64,000 nt of DNA from Microvirga flavescens. GTDB lineage: Bacteria > Pseudomonadota > Alphaproteobacteria > Rhizobiales > Beijerinckiaceae. The DNA is taken from positions 62,001-126,000 of the forward strand of contig NZ_QMKH01000006.1 in assembly GCF_003290125.1 (NCBI RefSeq), read 5' to 3'. A program made the position numbers and the translations under genes. The notes below the pieces were generated by a model. The model was given only the letters and a program-made list of their open reading frames with translations, did not search any database and was not told the DNA's origin. Shown in pieces: positions 52,701 to 61,728 of the stretch (positions are counted from its first letter, which is position 1; the number at the start of each line of letters is the position of its first letter).

Positions 52701-53447
52701 GCCGCCGCCGGAAAGCTTTTCGCCTTCGCCGCGCAGCTTGGAGAAGTTGGAGCCTGTGCCCGAGCCGTACTTGAACAGGCGTGCCTCACGGACCCACAGG
52801 TCCATGATGCCGCCTTCGTTCACCAGATCGTCCTCGACGCCCTGGATGAAGCAGGCATGCGGCTGCGGATGCTCATAAGACGACTTCGACTTCGTCAGCT
52901 TGCCGGTCTTGTAGTCCACGTAATAGTGGCCCTGGCCGGGGCCATCGATGCCGTAGGCCCAGTGCAGGCCGGTGTTGAACCACTGCGGCGAGTTCGGCGC
53001 GACCATCTGGTTCGCGAGCATGAAGCGCATCTCGTCGAAGAAGACCTGAGCGTCCTCCTCGGAGGAGAAATAGCCGCCCTTCCAGCCCCAGTAGGTCCAG
53101 CAGCCGGCGAGGCGGTCGAAGACCTGCTTGGAAGAGATTTCGGAGCCGTAGCGCTTGTCTTCCGGCAGCTTGGCCAGCGCCGCCTCATCCGGCACCGAGC
53201 GCCACAGCCAGGAAGGAACGTTGTTCTCTTCAACCTTCTTCAGGTGCGCGGGGACGCCCGCCTTGCGGAAATACTTCTGGGCGAGGACGTCGGAGGCCAC
53301 CTGGCTCCAGGTCTCCGGCACTTCGATGTTCTCAAGCCGGAAGACGACCGAGCCGTCCGGATTGCGAATTTCACTCGTCGCGAGACGGAAGGCGATGGAA
53401 GAATAGGGCGATTGCCCAAGCTTGCTGTAACGCCGCTCGATCCGCAT
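49752..53447 (-). CDS. nrdJ: Vitamin B12-dependent (class II) ribonucleotide reductase
   Basis: 1231 residues, cytoplasmic. It reduces ribonucleotides to deoxyribonucleotides with adenosylcobalamin, independent of oxygen. Seen: N-terminal [20 protein letters not shown]; core motifs [81 protein letters not shown] and [20 protein letters not shown]; and a C-terminal Cys-rich tail ([24 protein letters not shown]) with the redox cysteine pair. AAGGA precedes the ATG. A NrdR-like box lies about 315-330 bases upstream. The length fits alphaproteobacterial NrdJ. Confidence 0.96.
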   Translation of the reverse strand: MRIERRYSKLGQSPYSSIAFRLATSEIRNPDGSVVFRLENIEVPETWSQVASDVLAQKYFRKAGVPAHLKKVEENNVPSWLWRSVPDEAALAKLPEDKRYGSEISSKQVFDRLAGCWTYWGWKGGYFSSEEDAQVFFDEMRFMLANQMVAPNSPQWFNTGLHWAYGIDGPGQGHYYVDYKTGKLTKSKSSYEHPQPHACFIQGVEDDLVNEGGIMDLWVREARLFKYGSGTGSNFSKLRGEGEKLSGGGRSSGLMSFLKIGDRAAGAIKSGGTTRRAAKMVVVDVDHPDIEAYIDWKVKEEQKVAALVAGSKLGNKHLKAILKACVNCEGQDDACFDPEKNPALKREIKMARRVMIPDNYIKRVIQFAKQGYTDIDFPIYDTDWDSEAYLTVSGQNSNNSVSLTDDFLRAVEANGDWNLTARKDGKVIKTIKARDLWEQIGFAAWASADPGLHFNTTMNDWHTSPAGGRIRASNPCSEYMFLDDTACNLASANLLQFYDRETKTFDAKSYEHACRLWTVVLEISVMMAQFPSKEIAQLSYEYRTLGLGFANIGGLLMTMGLPYDSAEGRALCGALTAIMTGVSYTTSAEIAGELGPFPNYAKNAKHMLRVIRNHRRAAHGHDTGYEGLSVNPVPLDHASCPDQNLVTHAKAAWDKALELGEKHGYRNAQATVIAPTGTIGLVMDCDTTGIEPDFALVKFKKLAGGGYFKIINRAVPDALRALGYREADIAEIEAYAVGHGSMRQAPAINPTTLAAKGFTDEKIEAVEKGLKSAFDIKFVFNKWTLGEDFLTGTLKVPAEKLNEASFDLLTFLGFSKADIEAANIHICGAMTLEGAPHLKTEHYAVFDCANPCGKIGKRYLSVESHIHMMAAAQPFISGAISKTINMPNDATVEDCKNAYMLSWRLALKANALYRDGSKLSQPLNSALIADEDEDAEDAVEALVALPAAAKAANLSEKIVEKIVERVVKVHEREKMPDRRKGYTQKAVVGGHKVYLRTGEYDDGSLGEIFIDMHKEGAAFRAMMNNFAIAISLGLQYGVPLEEYVEAFTFTRFEPAGFVQGNERIKSATSILDYVFRELAVSYLGRNDLAHVDPSEAGPTTIGQGEAQSKAPEPAPATTVVSRGFTRGNVDRLMLIPGGAAIARAAAPAVALATTGAAALKSELVQETVGEAEIAKLAFTAPAATPSLADKRAEAKMKGYVGEACPECANFTLVRNGTCLKCDTCGSTTGCS

Positions 53448-53450
53448 CAG

Positions 53451-53747
53451 TCAGTTCCTTATAAGGGAGACAATAAGTCCCCGGGCCGCGACTGTCGCGC
53501 GGCTCCTCAGCCCACAATATTTTGACGCCCCGACGAACCCTCTTTGAGGGCTACGCCACACATGCAACGCCCGAGTTTGGGCCGCTTCCAGGGCCGCTTT
53601 CTTCTCGCGATGCAATATTTCCGCGAGGGTGCGACGCTTTGCCTTTGGAAGGGTGTTGGCCGGCCCTTTCAGGTCGGCTGCCGGTCTCGGGTCGGCACGT
53701 TTCCAAGCTAGTCGTGACTGCCGTGTGACGTCAAGAACTTGTGTCAT
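53451..53747 (-). CDS. Possible small leader protein upstream of nrdJ
   Basis: 98 residues, ending 3 bases before the nrdJ start. The middle (RTLAEILHREKKAALEAAQT) is helix-like, but the last 25 residues are not protein-like. It may be a real coupled leader gene or only an open frame in the nrdJ leader. No family recognised. Confidence 0.35.
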   Translation of the reverse strand: MTQVLDVTRQSRLAWKRADPRPAADLKGPANTLPKAKRRTLAEILHREKKAALEAAQTRALHVWRSPQRGFVGASKYCGLRSRATVAARGLIVSLIRN

Positions 53748-53763
53748 CGGGCCCCGCCAAAAA

Positions 53764-53777
53764 CTACATATAGTGTT
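53764..53777 (-). promoter_or_regulatory. NrdR-like box upstream of nrdJ
   Basis: Read on the minus strand, ACACTATATGTAGT fits the NrdR consensus ACACWATATATWGTGT over most positions. NrdR represses ribonucleotide reductase genes when dATP is high. NrdR sites are usually paired; a second, weaker candidate (CACAATTTACACAG) lies just upstream, near 53780-53796. Confidence 0.6.
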
Positions 53778-54172
53778 TTCTGTGTAAATTGTGGATAGCG
53801 TTGAAAGTCGCCGCTAAGCCTCGGAGACTCCTTCGAGATTCCACATTCGGCATTTTGTCCTCCGGTTGATCGGACATCGCGAAGTGCGTCCCGGAAGCCA
53901 CAAGTGCCCATACGTCATGTCTAATGCTTATCGGATGTGATTTAGCGCTCGGTTTCTGATGGGCGATATCCGGATTCGGGACCAAGTGTCGGCAGATGTT
54001 AGGAGAATCGTCTGCACGGCGCTTCGACGGGTGGGATGGGGAATCGTTCGGCGATTCTCCCTCGCTTGGGCGCTCTCTCGCGGGCAGCGTCGCACCATGC
54101 GCTAAAGGCTGGACTTCGTGCCGTTGCGAAGCCATATTCCGCGCGATTTTCGACGAACCTTCGGCGGCAGCG
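53778..54172. other. Divergent promoter region, 395 bases
   Basis: It separates nrdJ from the NDUFA12 gene. Short frames on both strands here lack ribosome sites and recognisable products. Confidence 0.45.
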
Positions 54173-54583
54173 ATGAAACAGTTTTGGCTTCAGTTCTTTA
54201 CCTGGTGGAACGGCCAGACGCTCGGCACACGATTCTATACGTGGCGCCGCGGGCAGTTCGTGGGGCAGGATGAGTTCGGCAACAAATACTACCGCGCACA
54301 GGGACCGCTGATCGACCGGTCCGTCGGGACGGAGCGCCGCTGGGTGATCTATGTCGGCGATGCCGATGCCTCCCGCGTGCCCCCCGGCTGGCGCGCTTGG
54401 CTCACCCACAATGAGAACGTTCCGCCGAGCGAGGACAAGTATCAGCCGCGCGAGTGGGAAAAGGGGCATATCCCGAATCTCACCGGTACGCCGCAGGCCT
54501 ATCGCCCCGCCGGTTCGCAACTCGCCTCCGGCCAGCGCCCGGCTGCGACGGGCGATTACGTGCCCTGGACGCCGGGCGAGTAA
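54173..54583 (+). CDS. NADH:ubiquinone oxidoreductase accessory subunit NDUFA12 family
   Basis: 136 residues, starting MKQFWLQFFTWWNGQTLGTR. The pattern RGQFVGQDEFGNKYYRAQGP, then RRWVIYVGDADASRVPPGW and WRAWLTHNENVPPSE, is the NDUFA12 signature. In alphaproteobacteria this small soluble protein is an accessory subunit of respiratory complex I on the inner membrane. The ATG at 54173 matches the family N-terminus; in-frame upstream codons encode unrelated sequence. Confidence 0.92.
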   Translation: MKQFWLQFFTWWNGQTLGTRFYTWRRGQFVGQDEFGNKYYRAQGPLIDRSVGTERRWVIYVGDADASRVPPGWRAWLTHNENVPPSEDKYQPREWEKGHIPNLTGTPQAYRPAGSQLASGQRPAATGDYVPWTPGE

Positions 54584-54605
54584 TTCTTCCGGTCGAGGCA
54601 GCCCC

Positions 54606-54827
54606 ATGTTGAACCGCCTGAGCCAACGCCGCTGCCTGGAATGCGGACGCCTCTACGGCGATCCCGATTTTACCTATCATGCCGGCCGGATCGAAAAGGG
54701 ACCGGCCTATTGGACCGACGAGGGCGTGCTGTGCTCGCACGCCTGTTCCGTGGCGCACTTCAAGCGGCGCAACGAAGAAGGCCGCCCGATGGCCGAGCCG
54801 GCGGACGAGACGTTCCCGAAGGGCTAG
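54606..54827 (+). CDS. Small Cys-rich (zinc-ribbon-like) protein
   Basis: 73 residues from ATG 54606. CLECGRLY and, later, CSHACSVAHFKRRN give a C-x2-C ... C-x3-C arrangement likely to bind one zinc ion. It follows the NDUFA12 gene by 22 bases on the same strand. Its role is unknown. Confidence 0.65.
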   Translation: MLNRLSQRRCLECGRLYGDPDFTYHAGRIEKGPAYWTDEGVLCSHACSVAHFKRRNEEGRPMAEPADETFPKG

Positions 54828-54853
54828 TCCCGCGCCGTACCCAGGTTGACGCA

Positions 54854-55480
54854 CTAAGCGCCCGGTTTCGGGTGAAACTCCGTCTGCCGTCTCAGCGGGG
54901 CGTTCGCGAAAAGGTCGAAGGATTGAATCACATGTCCTTGCGAGACATGGAGATTTCGCGCCACGCCGGAGCCTTTCAGGACGCCGCCGCGCCGGTCGGG
55001 ATCGGGTTCGCGGTAATCGCCGCCATTGCCGAGCGCGCAATTCTGGCAACGGATCGGCCCGAGAATCTGCGCGCCATTCCCGATGTCATTCGACAAGGTG
55101 AGAGAGCCGCCCCCGAGAAGGCGCGCCGTGTTGCCGATAGTGATCGCAGCGCCTGCCTCGGCCTTCACGGTAAAGCCGCCTTCCTCGCCGATCTCGGCCA
55201 ACGCACCGATGGCGACCGTTCCGCCATCGGCGACGATGCGCGTTCCTGGAAAGAGCGCAGTGCCGTTGCCGATGGTGATCGAGGACTGACCCAATCGCTG
55301 AACGACCGTCCCCGGCCAGAAAATCACAAGCGCACCGATATCCACGCCGGGTGAAATCAGCGTCGAGGACGGGTCGAGGATCATCACGCCCCTGTTCGCC
55401 AAAGCCAGCGTATCGGCAAGGCTCAGAAACCCGAGCTGTTGCCGCGCGGCGTCGTTCGAAACGGGGAGGGGCGCGGTCAT
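54854..55480 (-). CDS. Left-handed beta-helix-like protein of unknown function
   Basis: 208 residues. Short isoleucine/valine/glycine-rich hexapeptide-like turns (TLISPGVDIGALVIFWPGTV, ITIGNGTALFPGTRIVADGG, VAIGALAEIGEEGGF) form a beta-helix as in acyltransferases and GlmU C-terminal domains, without an obvious catalytic histidine. The start overlaps the stop of the PDZ-hydrolase gene by four bases, so the two are coupled and may act together. Confidence 0.7.
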   Translation of the reverse strand: MTAPLPVSNDAARQQLGFLSLADTLALANRGVMILDPSSTLISPGVDIGALVIFWPGTVVQRLGQSSITIGNGTALFPGTRIVADGGTVAIGALAEIGEEGGFTVKAEAGAAITIGNTARLLGGGSLTLSNDIGNGAQILGPIRCQNCALGNGGDYREPDPDRRGGVLKGSGVARNLHVSQGHVIQSFDLFANAPLRRQTEFHPKPGA

Positions 55481-56802
55481 ATCCGTTCCTTCAGCCAGCT
55501 GCCGATGATGTTGCCGAGTTCGGTATGAACTTCGCCGCCCCTGTCTTCCCTGCGGGCGAGGAAGCTCTCCTTCTGGTCCTTCATCTTGTAGAAGTAATGA
55601 TCCATGTCGGCGATCTCGACGAAAGTCGCCGATCCCGGCCGGGCCGCGTTGAGCACGTCCAGGATCTCGCGGTGCTCATCCGAGCTCGTGAGAAAATCGG
55701 CGCTGCCGTAGATGAGGAGCGTGTCCGGTTTCAACCGCGTCCAAAGGCCCGGAAGATCCTGGGCCGCGATCTGCTGCAGATAGGAATCGGAGGAGGGGAT
55801 CTCCATTTCCGCCGCGCATTCGGGGCGCTTCTCCAGGATTTGCGCACGAGGCTGGCGCTCGATGAGAAGCGCGTTCATGCACCATTGCTTCAACTGCATC
55901 TGGCGGCCGATCTTCTGCGGCTCCGTCCCTGCAAGCTTGAGCTGGCGGCGGCGGTTTATCAGTTCGTACTCGAACCAGGTGCTGCCAATGGTGCTCATGG
56001 CGACGATGCCGCGCACCGGCTCTTCATCCGCGACGAGCGGCCCGACGATGCCGCCGATGCTGTGCCCGACGATAAAGACTTTGTCGGCATTCACGAAAGG
56101 CTTCGCCTTCAGGGCCTTCAGGCCCGCCACATAGCCTTTGACTTCCGTGAGCATATCGACTTGCGAGCAAGGAGCGCCCTCGCTGTCGCCCATGCCGCTT
56201 TTCTCCACGCGCATCGTCACGAAGCCCTGGCGGGTGAGGGAGGACAGGATCTGTCGATAATTGGCTTTCTCGTCGAAGGGATAGTCCATACTGTAGCAAC
56301 CGACGCCCCCGACGAACAAAACTGCCGGTTGCTTGCCGTCGCGGGGCGGCTTCGTGACGATGGTTCGGCGAAGCACGCCCTCGACATCGACCGCCTCATA
56401 AATCGTCTCGAAGCCCTCGGTGGTTTCGAGGGGCTGGCCGATCAGTTGCACGATGCGCTCTTCGCGCTTGCCGTCCCGGATCAGCGAAAGCCGTAACGCC
56501 GCACCGGCGCGGTTCGCGCGGACGACGCCGATGACGTCCGCGCTCGAACGAATGGCGTCGTCGTTGATCTTCGCCAGAACGTCGCCCTTCAGAAGGCCCG
56601 CCTTCTCGGCGCTCGACCCCGGAATGATCCGCTCGATCAGGATGCCTTCGCCTTTGGGGAGCAATCCGCTTGCCGCGTGCTGCTCCGGCAAGGCGGTCAT
56701 GCTGATGCCCATGAAGGCACGCCGCGCAAGGTCCGCACCTTGGGCTGTCAGAGGGAGATGGGAGGCGAAAACGAAAGCCAGAGCACAGGGCAGGAGACGC
56801 AT
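55477..56802 (-). CDS. Exported PDZ-alpha/beta hydrolase fusion
   Basis: 441 residues from ATG 56802. Signal peptide (MRLLPCALAFVFASHLPLTA, cut near AQGAD) places it in the periplasm. A PDZ domain (about 30-120; GEGILIERIIPGSSAEKAGL, LLKGDVLAKINDDAI) is joined to an alpha/beta hydrolase (about 140-435) with nucleophile elbow GHSIGG, acid near GSADFLTSSDE and histidine in DMDHYF. The usual substrates of such hydrolases are esters or peptides; the PDZ domain may bind C-terminal tails of partner proteins. It is followed at a 4-base overlap by the beta-helix gene. Confidence 0.85.
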   Translation of the reverse strand: MRLLPCALAFVFASHLPLTAQGADLARRAFMGISMTALPEQHAASGLLPKGEGILIERIIPGSSAEKAGLLKGDVLAKINDDAIRSSADVIGVVRANRAGAALRLSLIRDGKREERIVQLIGQPLETTEGFETIYEAVDVEGVLRRTIVTKPPRDGKQPAVLFVGGVGCYSMDYPFDEKANYRQILSSLTRQGFVTMRVEKSGMGDSEGAPCSQVDMLTEVKGYVAGLKALKAKPFVNADKVFIVGHSIGGIVGPLVADEEPVRGIVAMSTIGSTWFEYELINRRRQLKLAGTEPQKIGRQMQLKQWCMNALLIERQPRAQILEKRPECAAEMEIPSSDSYLQQIAAQDLPGLWTRLKPDTLLIYGSADFLTSSDEHREILDVLNAARPGSATFVEIADMDHYFYKMKDQKESFLARREDRGGEVHTELGNIIGSWLKERI

Positions 56803-56945
56803 AGGAAAACCTTTCTGATGTTCTGACGTTATATGATAACTGCGCGTGCAGCGAAACTTTCGCGTGCACTGCCCTTTTTCCAACATTGTTGACGTGTTAA
56901 CGCGTTGCCTGAATGCAAAGACGGCCACGTTTGGCCGGCTGAGAC

Positions 56946-57572
56946 ATGGCGCGGACAGGCAGTATGAATTTCGGTTGGACACGGGCCTCTTTGGTGCTCG
57001 CATCTGTGGTTTTCGGCGCGGGCGCTGCTCAGGCGGATCGGATCAAGAATCCGACGGCCCTGTTCTCCGGCCTCGACAAGATCACGGGGCGAATCGTTTC
57101 CTTCGAAGTCGGGGTGGGCGAGACCGTGCAGTTCGGCTCCCTGCAGATGACACCCCGCGCCTGCTTCACCAAGCCGCCGAACGAAAATCCGAACACCACT
57201 TCCTTCGTCGAGGTGGATGATGTCGGGCTCGACGGCCACTACAAGCGCATCTTCTCCGGCTGGATGTTCGCATCGAGCCCTGGCCTGCACGGCGTCGAGC
57301 ATCCGGTTTACGATCTCTGGCTTGTCGATTGCAAAGGCGGCACGGAAGTGATCGCCGAGCCGAAGGACGTGCCCGAGGAATTGCCGCCCATTCAGCAGGA
57401 GCCGCCGCGCCAAGGGCAGCAGCCGACCGGTATCATCGCTCCTCCCGGAGGCCTGATGGCTCCCGGTGGCGCGGCTCCTGTCGAGACCGCTCCGGTGCAG
57501 CGCCCGCCGCGGCAGGTGCTGCCGGCGCAGCGCACTCCGGCTCTCAACAACAACCGGTCGAACGACCGCTAG
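56946..57572 (+). CDS. DUF2155 domain exported protein
   Basis: 208 residues. A signal-like N-terminus ([18 protein letters not shown]) leads into the DUF2155 core ([69 protein letters not shown]), then a proline-rich tail (about 145-208). DUF2155 genes commonly sit beside aat in alphaproteobacteria, as here, where its stop overlaps the convergent aat end by four bases. The periplasmic function is unknown. Confidence 0.9.
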   Translation: MARTGSMNFGWTRASLVLASVVFGAGAAQADRIKNPTALFSGLDKITGRIVSFEVGVGETVQFGSLQMTPRACFTKPPNENPNTTSFVEVDDVGLDGHYKRIFSGWMFASSPGLHGVEHPVYDLWLVDCKGGTEVIAEPKDVPEELPPIQQEPPRQGQQPTGIIAPPGGLMAPGGAAPVETAPVQRPPRQVLPAQRTPALNNNRSNDR

Positions 57573-58240
57573 GGATTGCTCGCGGCGAGCGCGGCGAGGG
57601 CCTCTTCCCCGGTCACGATCTTGCCGGGTGGCCACGTATGCCAGTCGGCGTCTTTGTCCAGCGCCGCCTGGAGCTTCAGCTTGTATTGGCGACGCGAGAT
57701 CTCGATGGCGCCGAATTGCGCCAGATGGGGCGTGACGAACTGCGTGTCGAGCAAGGTGAACCCGCCGCGACGTAGCCGCGCCACGAGATGGACGAGAGCG
57801 ACCTTGGAGGCGTCTCGCTCTGTATGGAACATGCTCTCGCCGAAGAAGGCGCTCTTCAGCGATACCCCGTAAAGACCGCCGACGAGCTTGCCTTCCTGAT
57901 ACACCTCGACCGTGTGGCAATGCCCGGCCTCGAACAATGCACCGTAGAGATCGCGGATGCGTTTGCTGATCCAGGTTTTCTCTCGGTCCCGTCCAGGTGC
58001 GGCGCAGCCGTCGATCACCCCGTCGAAATCGTGATCGACGCGAACCTGAAACGTATCGGAGCGGACGGTGCGTGCGAGCCTTTTGCCCACATGGAACGTA
58101 TCGAGCGGGATAATGCCGCGCTCGCGGGGCTCGACCCAAAAAAGGGAAGGATCGTCGGCATCTTCCGCCATCGGGAAGATGCCGGCCGCATAGGCCTTGA
58201 GCAGGATCTCAGGCGTGATCTCGACGGAGTCGCCTCTCAT
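57569..58240 (-). CDS. aat: Leucyl/phenylalanyl-tRNA-protein transferase
   Basis: 223 residues. The enzyme attaches Leu or Phe from aminoacyl-tRNA to N-terminal Arg/Lys of proteins, making N-degrons for ClpAP. Seen: [60 protein letters not shown] and [19 protein letters not shown], all family signatures. It lies 71 bases downstream of accC on the same strand and may be part of its transcript. Confidence 0.95.
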   Translation of the reverse strand: MRGDSVEITPEILLKAYAAGIFPMAEDADDPSLFWVEPRERGIIPLDTFHVGKRLARTVRSDTFQVRVDHDFDGVIDGCAAPGRDREKTWISKRIRDLYGALFEAGHCHTVEVYQEGKLVGGLYGVSLKSAFFGESMFHTERDASKVALVHLVARLRRGGFTLLDTQFVTPHLAQFGAIEISRRQYKLKLQAALDKDADWHTWPPGKIVTGEEALAALAASNP

Positions 58241-58311
58241 CCGGAGAGGTTAGCACGGATTTGAGCGGGACGCGCCACCAGTCTTGGGGCGGCGCATCCC
58301 TGAAGTGAGGC

Positions 58312-59667
58312 TCAGTTTTCCTCGAGGCCGCCGGTCTTGAGGAAATTCTCAAGCCAGTGAATGTCATACTGGCCGTTCTGAATTTCCGGGTTGCGCACGA
58401 GAGTGCGGAACAGGGGCAGGGTGGTGTCCACGCCGTCGACCACGAACTCGTCGAGGGCGCGACGCAGGCGCATGAGGCATTCGTTGCGCGTGCGGCCATG
58501 GACGATGAGCTTGCCGACGAGGGAGTCGTAGTGCGGGGGAATGCGGTAGCCCTGATAGGCCGCCGAATCCACGCGCACGCCGAGGCCGCCCGGCGGGTGG
58601 AAATAGCTGATCGTGCCCGGTGAGGGGCGGAAGGTCGCGTGATGCTCCGCATTCACGCGGCACTCGATGGCATGACCTTCGATCTTGATGTCGCTCTGCT
58701 TGACGGAGAGCGGGTGCCCCGCCGCCACGCGGATCTGCTCGTTCACGAGATCGATGCCGGTGATCATCTCGGTGACCGGATGCTCCACCTGGATGCGGGT
58801 GTTCATCTCGATGAAGTAGAACTCGCCGTCCTCGTAGAGGAACTCGATGGTGCCGGCGCCTGCGTATTGCAGTTCCTGCATCGCCTTGGCAACGATGCCA
58901 CCGATGCGCTCGCGCATTTCCACGTTGAGGGCGGGCGAGGGGCCTTCTTCCCATACCTTCTGGTGGCGGCGCTGGAGCGAGCAGTCACGCTCGCCGAGAT
59001 GCACGGCGTTGCCCTTGCCGTCGCCGAGAACCTGAATCTCGATGTGGCGCGGCTTCTCGAGATACTTCTCGATATAGACCGCGTCGTCGCCGAAAGCGGC
59101 CTTGGCCTCGGTCTTGGCAGTCTGGAGGGCGTGGACGAGATCTTCCTCCGTCCGCGCGACCTTCATGCCGCGTCCGCCGCCGCCGGCAGCCGCCTTGATG
59201 ATGACGGGGTAGCCGATGTCCTTGGCGACGCGCTTGGCTTCCGCCTCATCGGTGATGCCACCCTCGGAACCCGGCACGCAGGGAATGCCCAGGCGCTTGG
59301 CCGTGCGCTTCGCCTCGATCTTGTCGCCCATCATGCGGATGTGTTCCGCCTTGGGGCCGATGAAGGCGATGTGGTGATGCTCCAGCACTTCGGCGAAGCG
59401 GGCGTTTTCCGAAAGGAAGCCGTAACCGGGGTGAACCGCGTCCGCGCCGGTGATCTCGCAGGCGGCGATGAGCGCCGGGATGTTGAGATAGCTGTCGCGA
59501 GCGGCCGGCGGGCCGATGCAGACGCTCTCATCGGCGAGGCGCACATGCATGGCGTCGGCGTCAGCGGTGGAATGAACCGCGACGGTAGCGATGCCGAGTT
59601 CCTTCGCGGCGCGCAGGATGCGCAGTGCGATCTCGCCCCGGTTGGCGATGAGGATTTTGTCGAACAT
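58312..59667 (-). CDS. accC: Acetyl-CoA carboxylase, biotin carboxylase subunit
   Basis: 451 residues, the usual length. The ATP-dependent enzyme carboxylates biotin on AccB, the first step of malonyl-CoA formation. Seen: [20 protein letters not shown], the ATP-grasp glycine-rich loop [34 protein letters not shown] and [14 protein letters not shown]. It is encoded 5 bases after accB in the same operon. Confidence 0.97.
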   Translation of the reverse strand: MFDKILIANRGEIALRILRAAKELGIATVAVHSTADADAMHVRLADESVCIGPPAARDSYLNIPALIAACEITGADAVHPGYGFLSENARFAEVLEHHHIAFIGPKAEHIRMMGDKIEAKRTAKRLGIPCVPGSEGGITDEAEAKRVAKDIGYPVIIKAAAGGGGRGMKVARTEEDLVHALQTAKTEAKAAFGDDAVYIEKYLEKPRHIEIQVLGDGKGNAVHLGERDCSLQRRHQKVWEEGPSPALNVEMRERIGGIVAKAMQELQYAGAGTIEFLYEDGEFYFIEMNTRIQVEHPVTEMITGIDLVNEQIRVAAGHPLSVKQSDIKIEGHAIECRVNAEHHATFRPSPGTISYFHPPGGLGVRVDSAAYQGYRIPPHYDSLVGKLIVHGRTRNECLMRLRRALDEFVVDGVDTTLPLFRTLVRNPEIQNGQYDIHWLENFLKTGGLEEN

Positions 59668-59672
59668 CGGCG

Positions 59673-60158
59673 TTACTCGATGACGATCAGCGGCTCGCCA
59701 TACTCGACCGGCGAGCCGTCTTCCACATGGATGGCTGTCACAGTGCCGGCGCGGGGTGCCGTGATCTCGTTGAAGGTCTTCATCGCTTCGATAAGCAGGA
59801 CCTTGTCCCCGGCCTGGACCTTGGAGCCGACCTCGACGAAGGGCTTCGCCTCAGGCGAGGGGCGCAGGTAGGCCGTGCCGACCATCGGTGAGAGAACCGC
59901 GCCGGGGTGAGACGCCGACTTGACGGCGGCGGGCGCGGCTTCGGTGACGGCTGCGGGCGGGGGCGCGACAACGGGGGTCGGAGCCGCCGTCGGATAGGGG
60001 GCTGCAGCATAGGGAACCGCGACCTGGGTCGCCGTGGCGCGCGCCACGCGAATGCGCAGGTCGCCCTTTTCCACTTCGATTTCGGTGAGATCCGTATCGG
60101 AGATCAGGGTCGCCAGCTCACGCACGAGATCCGGATCAAAGGGGTTGTCTTTAGCCAT
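59673..60158 (-). CDS. accB: Acetyl-CoA carboxylase biotin carboxyl carrier protein
   Basis: 161 residues. The C-terminal biotinyl domain (about 90-161) contains the biotinylation motif [13 protein letters not shown] with the target lysine in EAMK. The middle is Ala/Pro-rich and flexible ([20 protein letters not shown]). The N-terminus ([20 protein letters not shown]) is the standard BCCP start. It is 24 bases after aroQ, the usual order in alphaproteobacteria. Confidence 0.97.
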   Translation of the reverse strand: MAKDNPFDPDLVRELATLISDTDLTEIEVEKGDLRIRVARATATQVAVPYAAAPYPTAAPTPVVAPPPAAVTEAAPAAVKSASHPGAVLSPMVGTAYLRPSPEAKPFVEVGSKVQAGDKVLLIEAMKTFNEITAPRAGTVTAIHVEDGSPVEYGEPLIVIE

Positions 60159-60182
60159 AGGGCGGCCTCTTAATCTTGAGAA

Positions 60183-60650
60183 TCAATGTTTCGAAGGCTG
60201 TTGCGCGCGTGCGCGCTCGATCATCACCTGATGAACAGCATCAAGCCCGAGGAGGTAGCTCATCGGGCCGAAGCCGCAAATCACGCCGATGCAGACCGGG
60301 GCGATGAAGGAGCGATGGCGAAAGCCCTCGCGCGCATGCACATTCGACAGGTGGACCTCGACCGTCGGCGCTCCGGAGCCGGCGATGGCGTCCCGGAGTG
60401 CGATCGAGGTGTGGGTATAGGCGCCGGCGTTGATGACGATTCCTGCTCCTTGCGCCCCCGCTTCCTGGATCCAGTCCACGAGTTGTCCCTCGTGGTTCGA
60501 CTGGCGGAAGGTGACGTTCACCGCAACCTTGGCAGCCTTTTCGCGCACGAGACGTTCAATCTCGGCGAGCGTGATGCTCCCGTAGATATGCGGCTCTCGG
60601 CGGCCCAGCATGTTCAGGTTGGGTCCGTTCAGGACATGGATGGCAGTCAT
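60183..60650 (-). CDS. aroQ: Type II 3-dehydroquinate dehydratase
   Basis: 155 residues. The third shikimate-pathway step converts 3-dehydroquinate to 3-dehydroshikimate. Seen: [20 protein letters not shown] (flexible loop with Arg and Tyr), [35 protein letters not shown] and [20 protein letters not shown] with the catalytic histidine in EVHLSN. Class II dodecamer, cytoplasmic. First gene of the aroQ-accB-accC operon; a terminator separates it from dsbA. Confidence 0.96.
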   Translation of the reverse strand: MTAIHVLNGPNLNMLGRREPHIYGSITLAEIERLVREKAAKVAVNVTFRQSNHEGQLVDWIQEAGAQGAGIVINAGAYTHTSIALRDAIAGSGAPTVEVHLSNVHAREGFRHRSFIAPVCIGVICGFGPMSYLLGLDAVHQVMIERARAQQPSKH

Positions 60651-60668
60651 CGCGGCTTAAAGCGCTCC

Positions 60669-60691
60669 GAAAAGCCTCCCCGGAGGGAGGC
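60669..60691 (-). terminator. Terminator after the dsbA-like gene
   Basis: On the minus strand, GCCTCCC-TCCG-GGGAGGC is followed by TTTTCGG. It lies between the dsbA-like stop (60794) and the aroQ start (60650), so aroQ must have its own promoter. Confidence 0.75.
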
Positions 60692-60793
60692 CGAAACGCC
60701 CTCTTAGCCAAAAGAAGGGCCTTGGGAAAGGGGATTGAACGGTTCATCCCATGCGAAGAACGGGGTTCCCAAGGTTTTGCCGGGGTTCGCCGG

Positions 60794-61570
60794 TCAGCAA
60801 CTCGCCTTGCCGCATTGGCGGACGCTGGCGACCACCTGCTTGAGCGGATCGAGGCCGACGGCGCCCGGGATCACGGAATCGCCGATGATGAACGCGGGCG
60901 TGCCGGTCAGGCCGAGCTTGTCGCCGAGGTCAGCATTCTCGGCGAGGGCCGCCTTCACGTCGTTCCCGTTCATGTCCTTCTGCAGGCGGGCGATATCGAG
61001 GCCCATATCCTTGGCGACTGCGATGGCCCGGTCGCCGTTCACGCGGCCACGGCTTTCCAGAAGCTTGGTGTGGTAATCAAAGAGCTTGTCGCCCGAGAGC
61101 TGGTTCCTGGCCGCGAGGGCGACGCGGCTCGCCTCCACGGAATCCGGGCCGAGAACCGGGAAGTCTTTCAGTACGATGCGAAGCTTCGGATCGGCCTTGG
61201 TCAGAGCCTGCAGGTCGCTGAGGGCGCGCTTGCAGTAGCCGCAATTGTAATCGAAGAACTCGACGAGGGTGACATCGCCGTTCGGGTTGCCGACGACATA
61301 GGAATGCGGGGCATTCAGGATCGCCTTTTGGGATTCCTTCATGGCGGCGGATTGCGCCACGCGCTGCTGGTCGGCCTGGCGCTTCTCGAGCTCGGCGATG
61401 ACTTCCTGCAGAAGCTCGGGGTTCTTGAGAAGATAATCCCGAACGATGTCGCCGATAGCCTGGCGCTGGGCCTCGTTGAATTGGGTGCTCTGGGCGAGCA
61501 CCGGCGCGCCCAGGCTGAGCATTCCCGCAACAGCGGCCATTCCGAAAGCGTGGCGAAGAGAAAAGCGCAT
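60794..61570 (-). CDS. DsbA-family periplasmic thioredoxin-like protein
   Basis: 258 residues from ATG 61570. Signal peptide (RHAFGMAAVAGMLSLGAPVL, cut near AQSTQF). A coiled-coil-like helix (about 40-85; LLKNPELLQEVIAELEKRQA) precedes the thioredoxin fold with the redox pair in FDYNCGYCKRALSD (CGYC) and a cis-proline region GLTGTPAFIIGDSVIPGAV. This is the DsbA/BdbD-like class, acting in disulfide formation or reduction in the periplasm. The C-terminus ends GKASC. Monocistronic, with a terminator behind it. Confidence 0.92.
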   Translation of the reverse strand: MRFSLRHAFGMAAVAGMLSLGAPVLAQSTQFNEAQRQAIGDIVRDYLLKNPELLQEVIAELEKRQADQQRVAQSAAMKESQKAILNAPHSYVVGNPNGDVTLVEFFDYNCGYCKRALSDLQALTKADPKLRIVLKDFPVLGPDSVEASRVALAARNQLSGDKLFDYHTKLLESRGRVNGDRAIAVAKDMGLDIARLQKDMNGNDVKAALAENADLGDKLGLTGTPAFIIGDSVIPGAVGLDPLKQVVASVRQCGKASC

Positions 61571-61728
61571 CGTCAGTCCTATCGTTCGGGGCGAGGGCGG
61601 CACGAATCCGCGCAACGCCCGCAACATATTCTCCACGAGGGGTTAAAGGGTTGCCAAGGCAAACGTCAAATCACGCCTTCGTTGGTCAAAATGTTGAAGG
61701 GCGCGGTTCGACAGGCTACGAGCGTTTC

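Noticed and set aside
53448..53760. Cobalamin riboswitch before nrdJ
   Set aside because: No conserved B12-box-like GCCACTG core or matching stems could be seen by eye; a covariance search would settle it.
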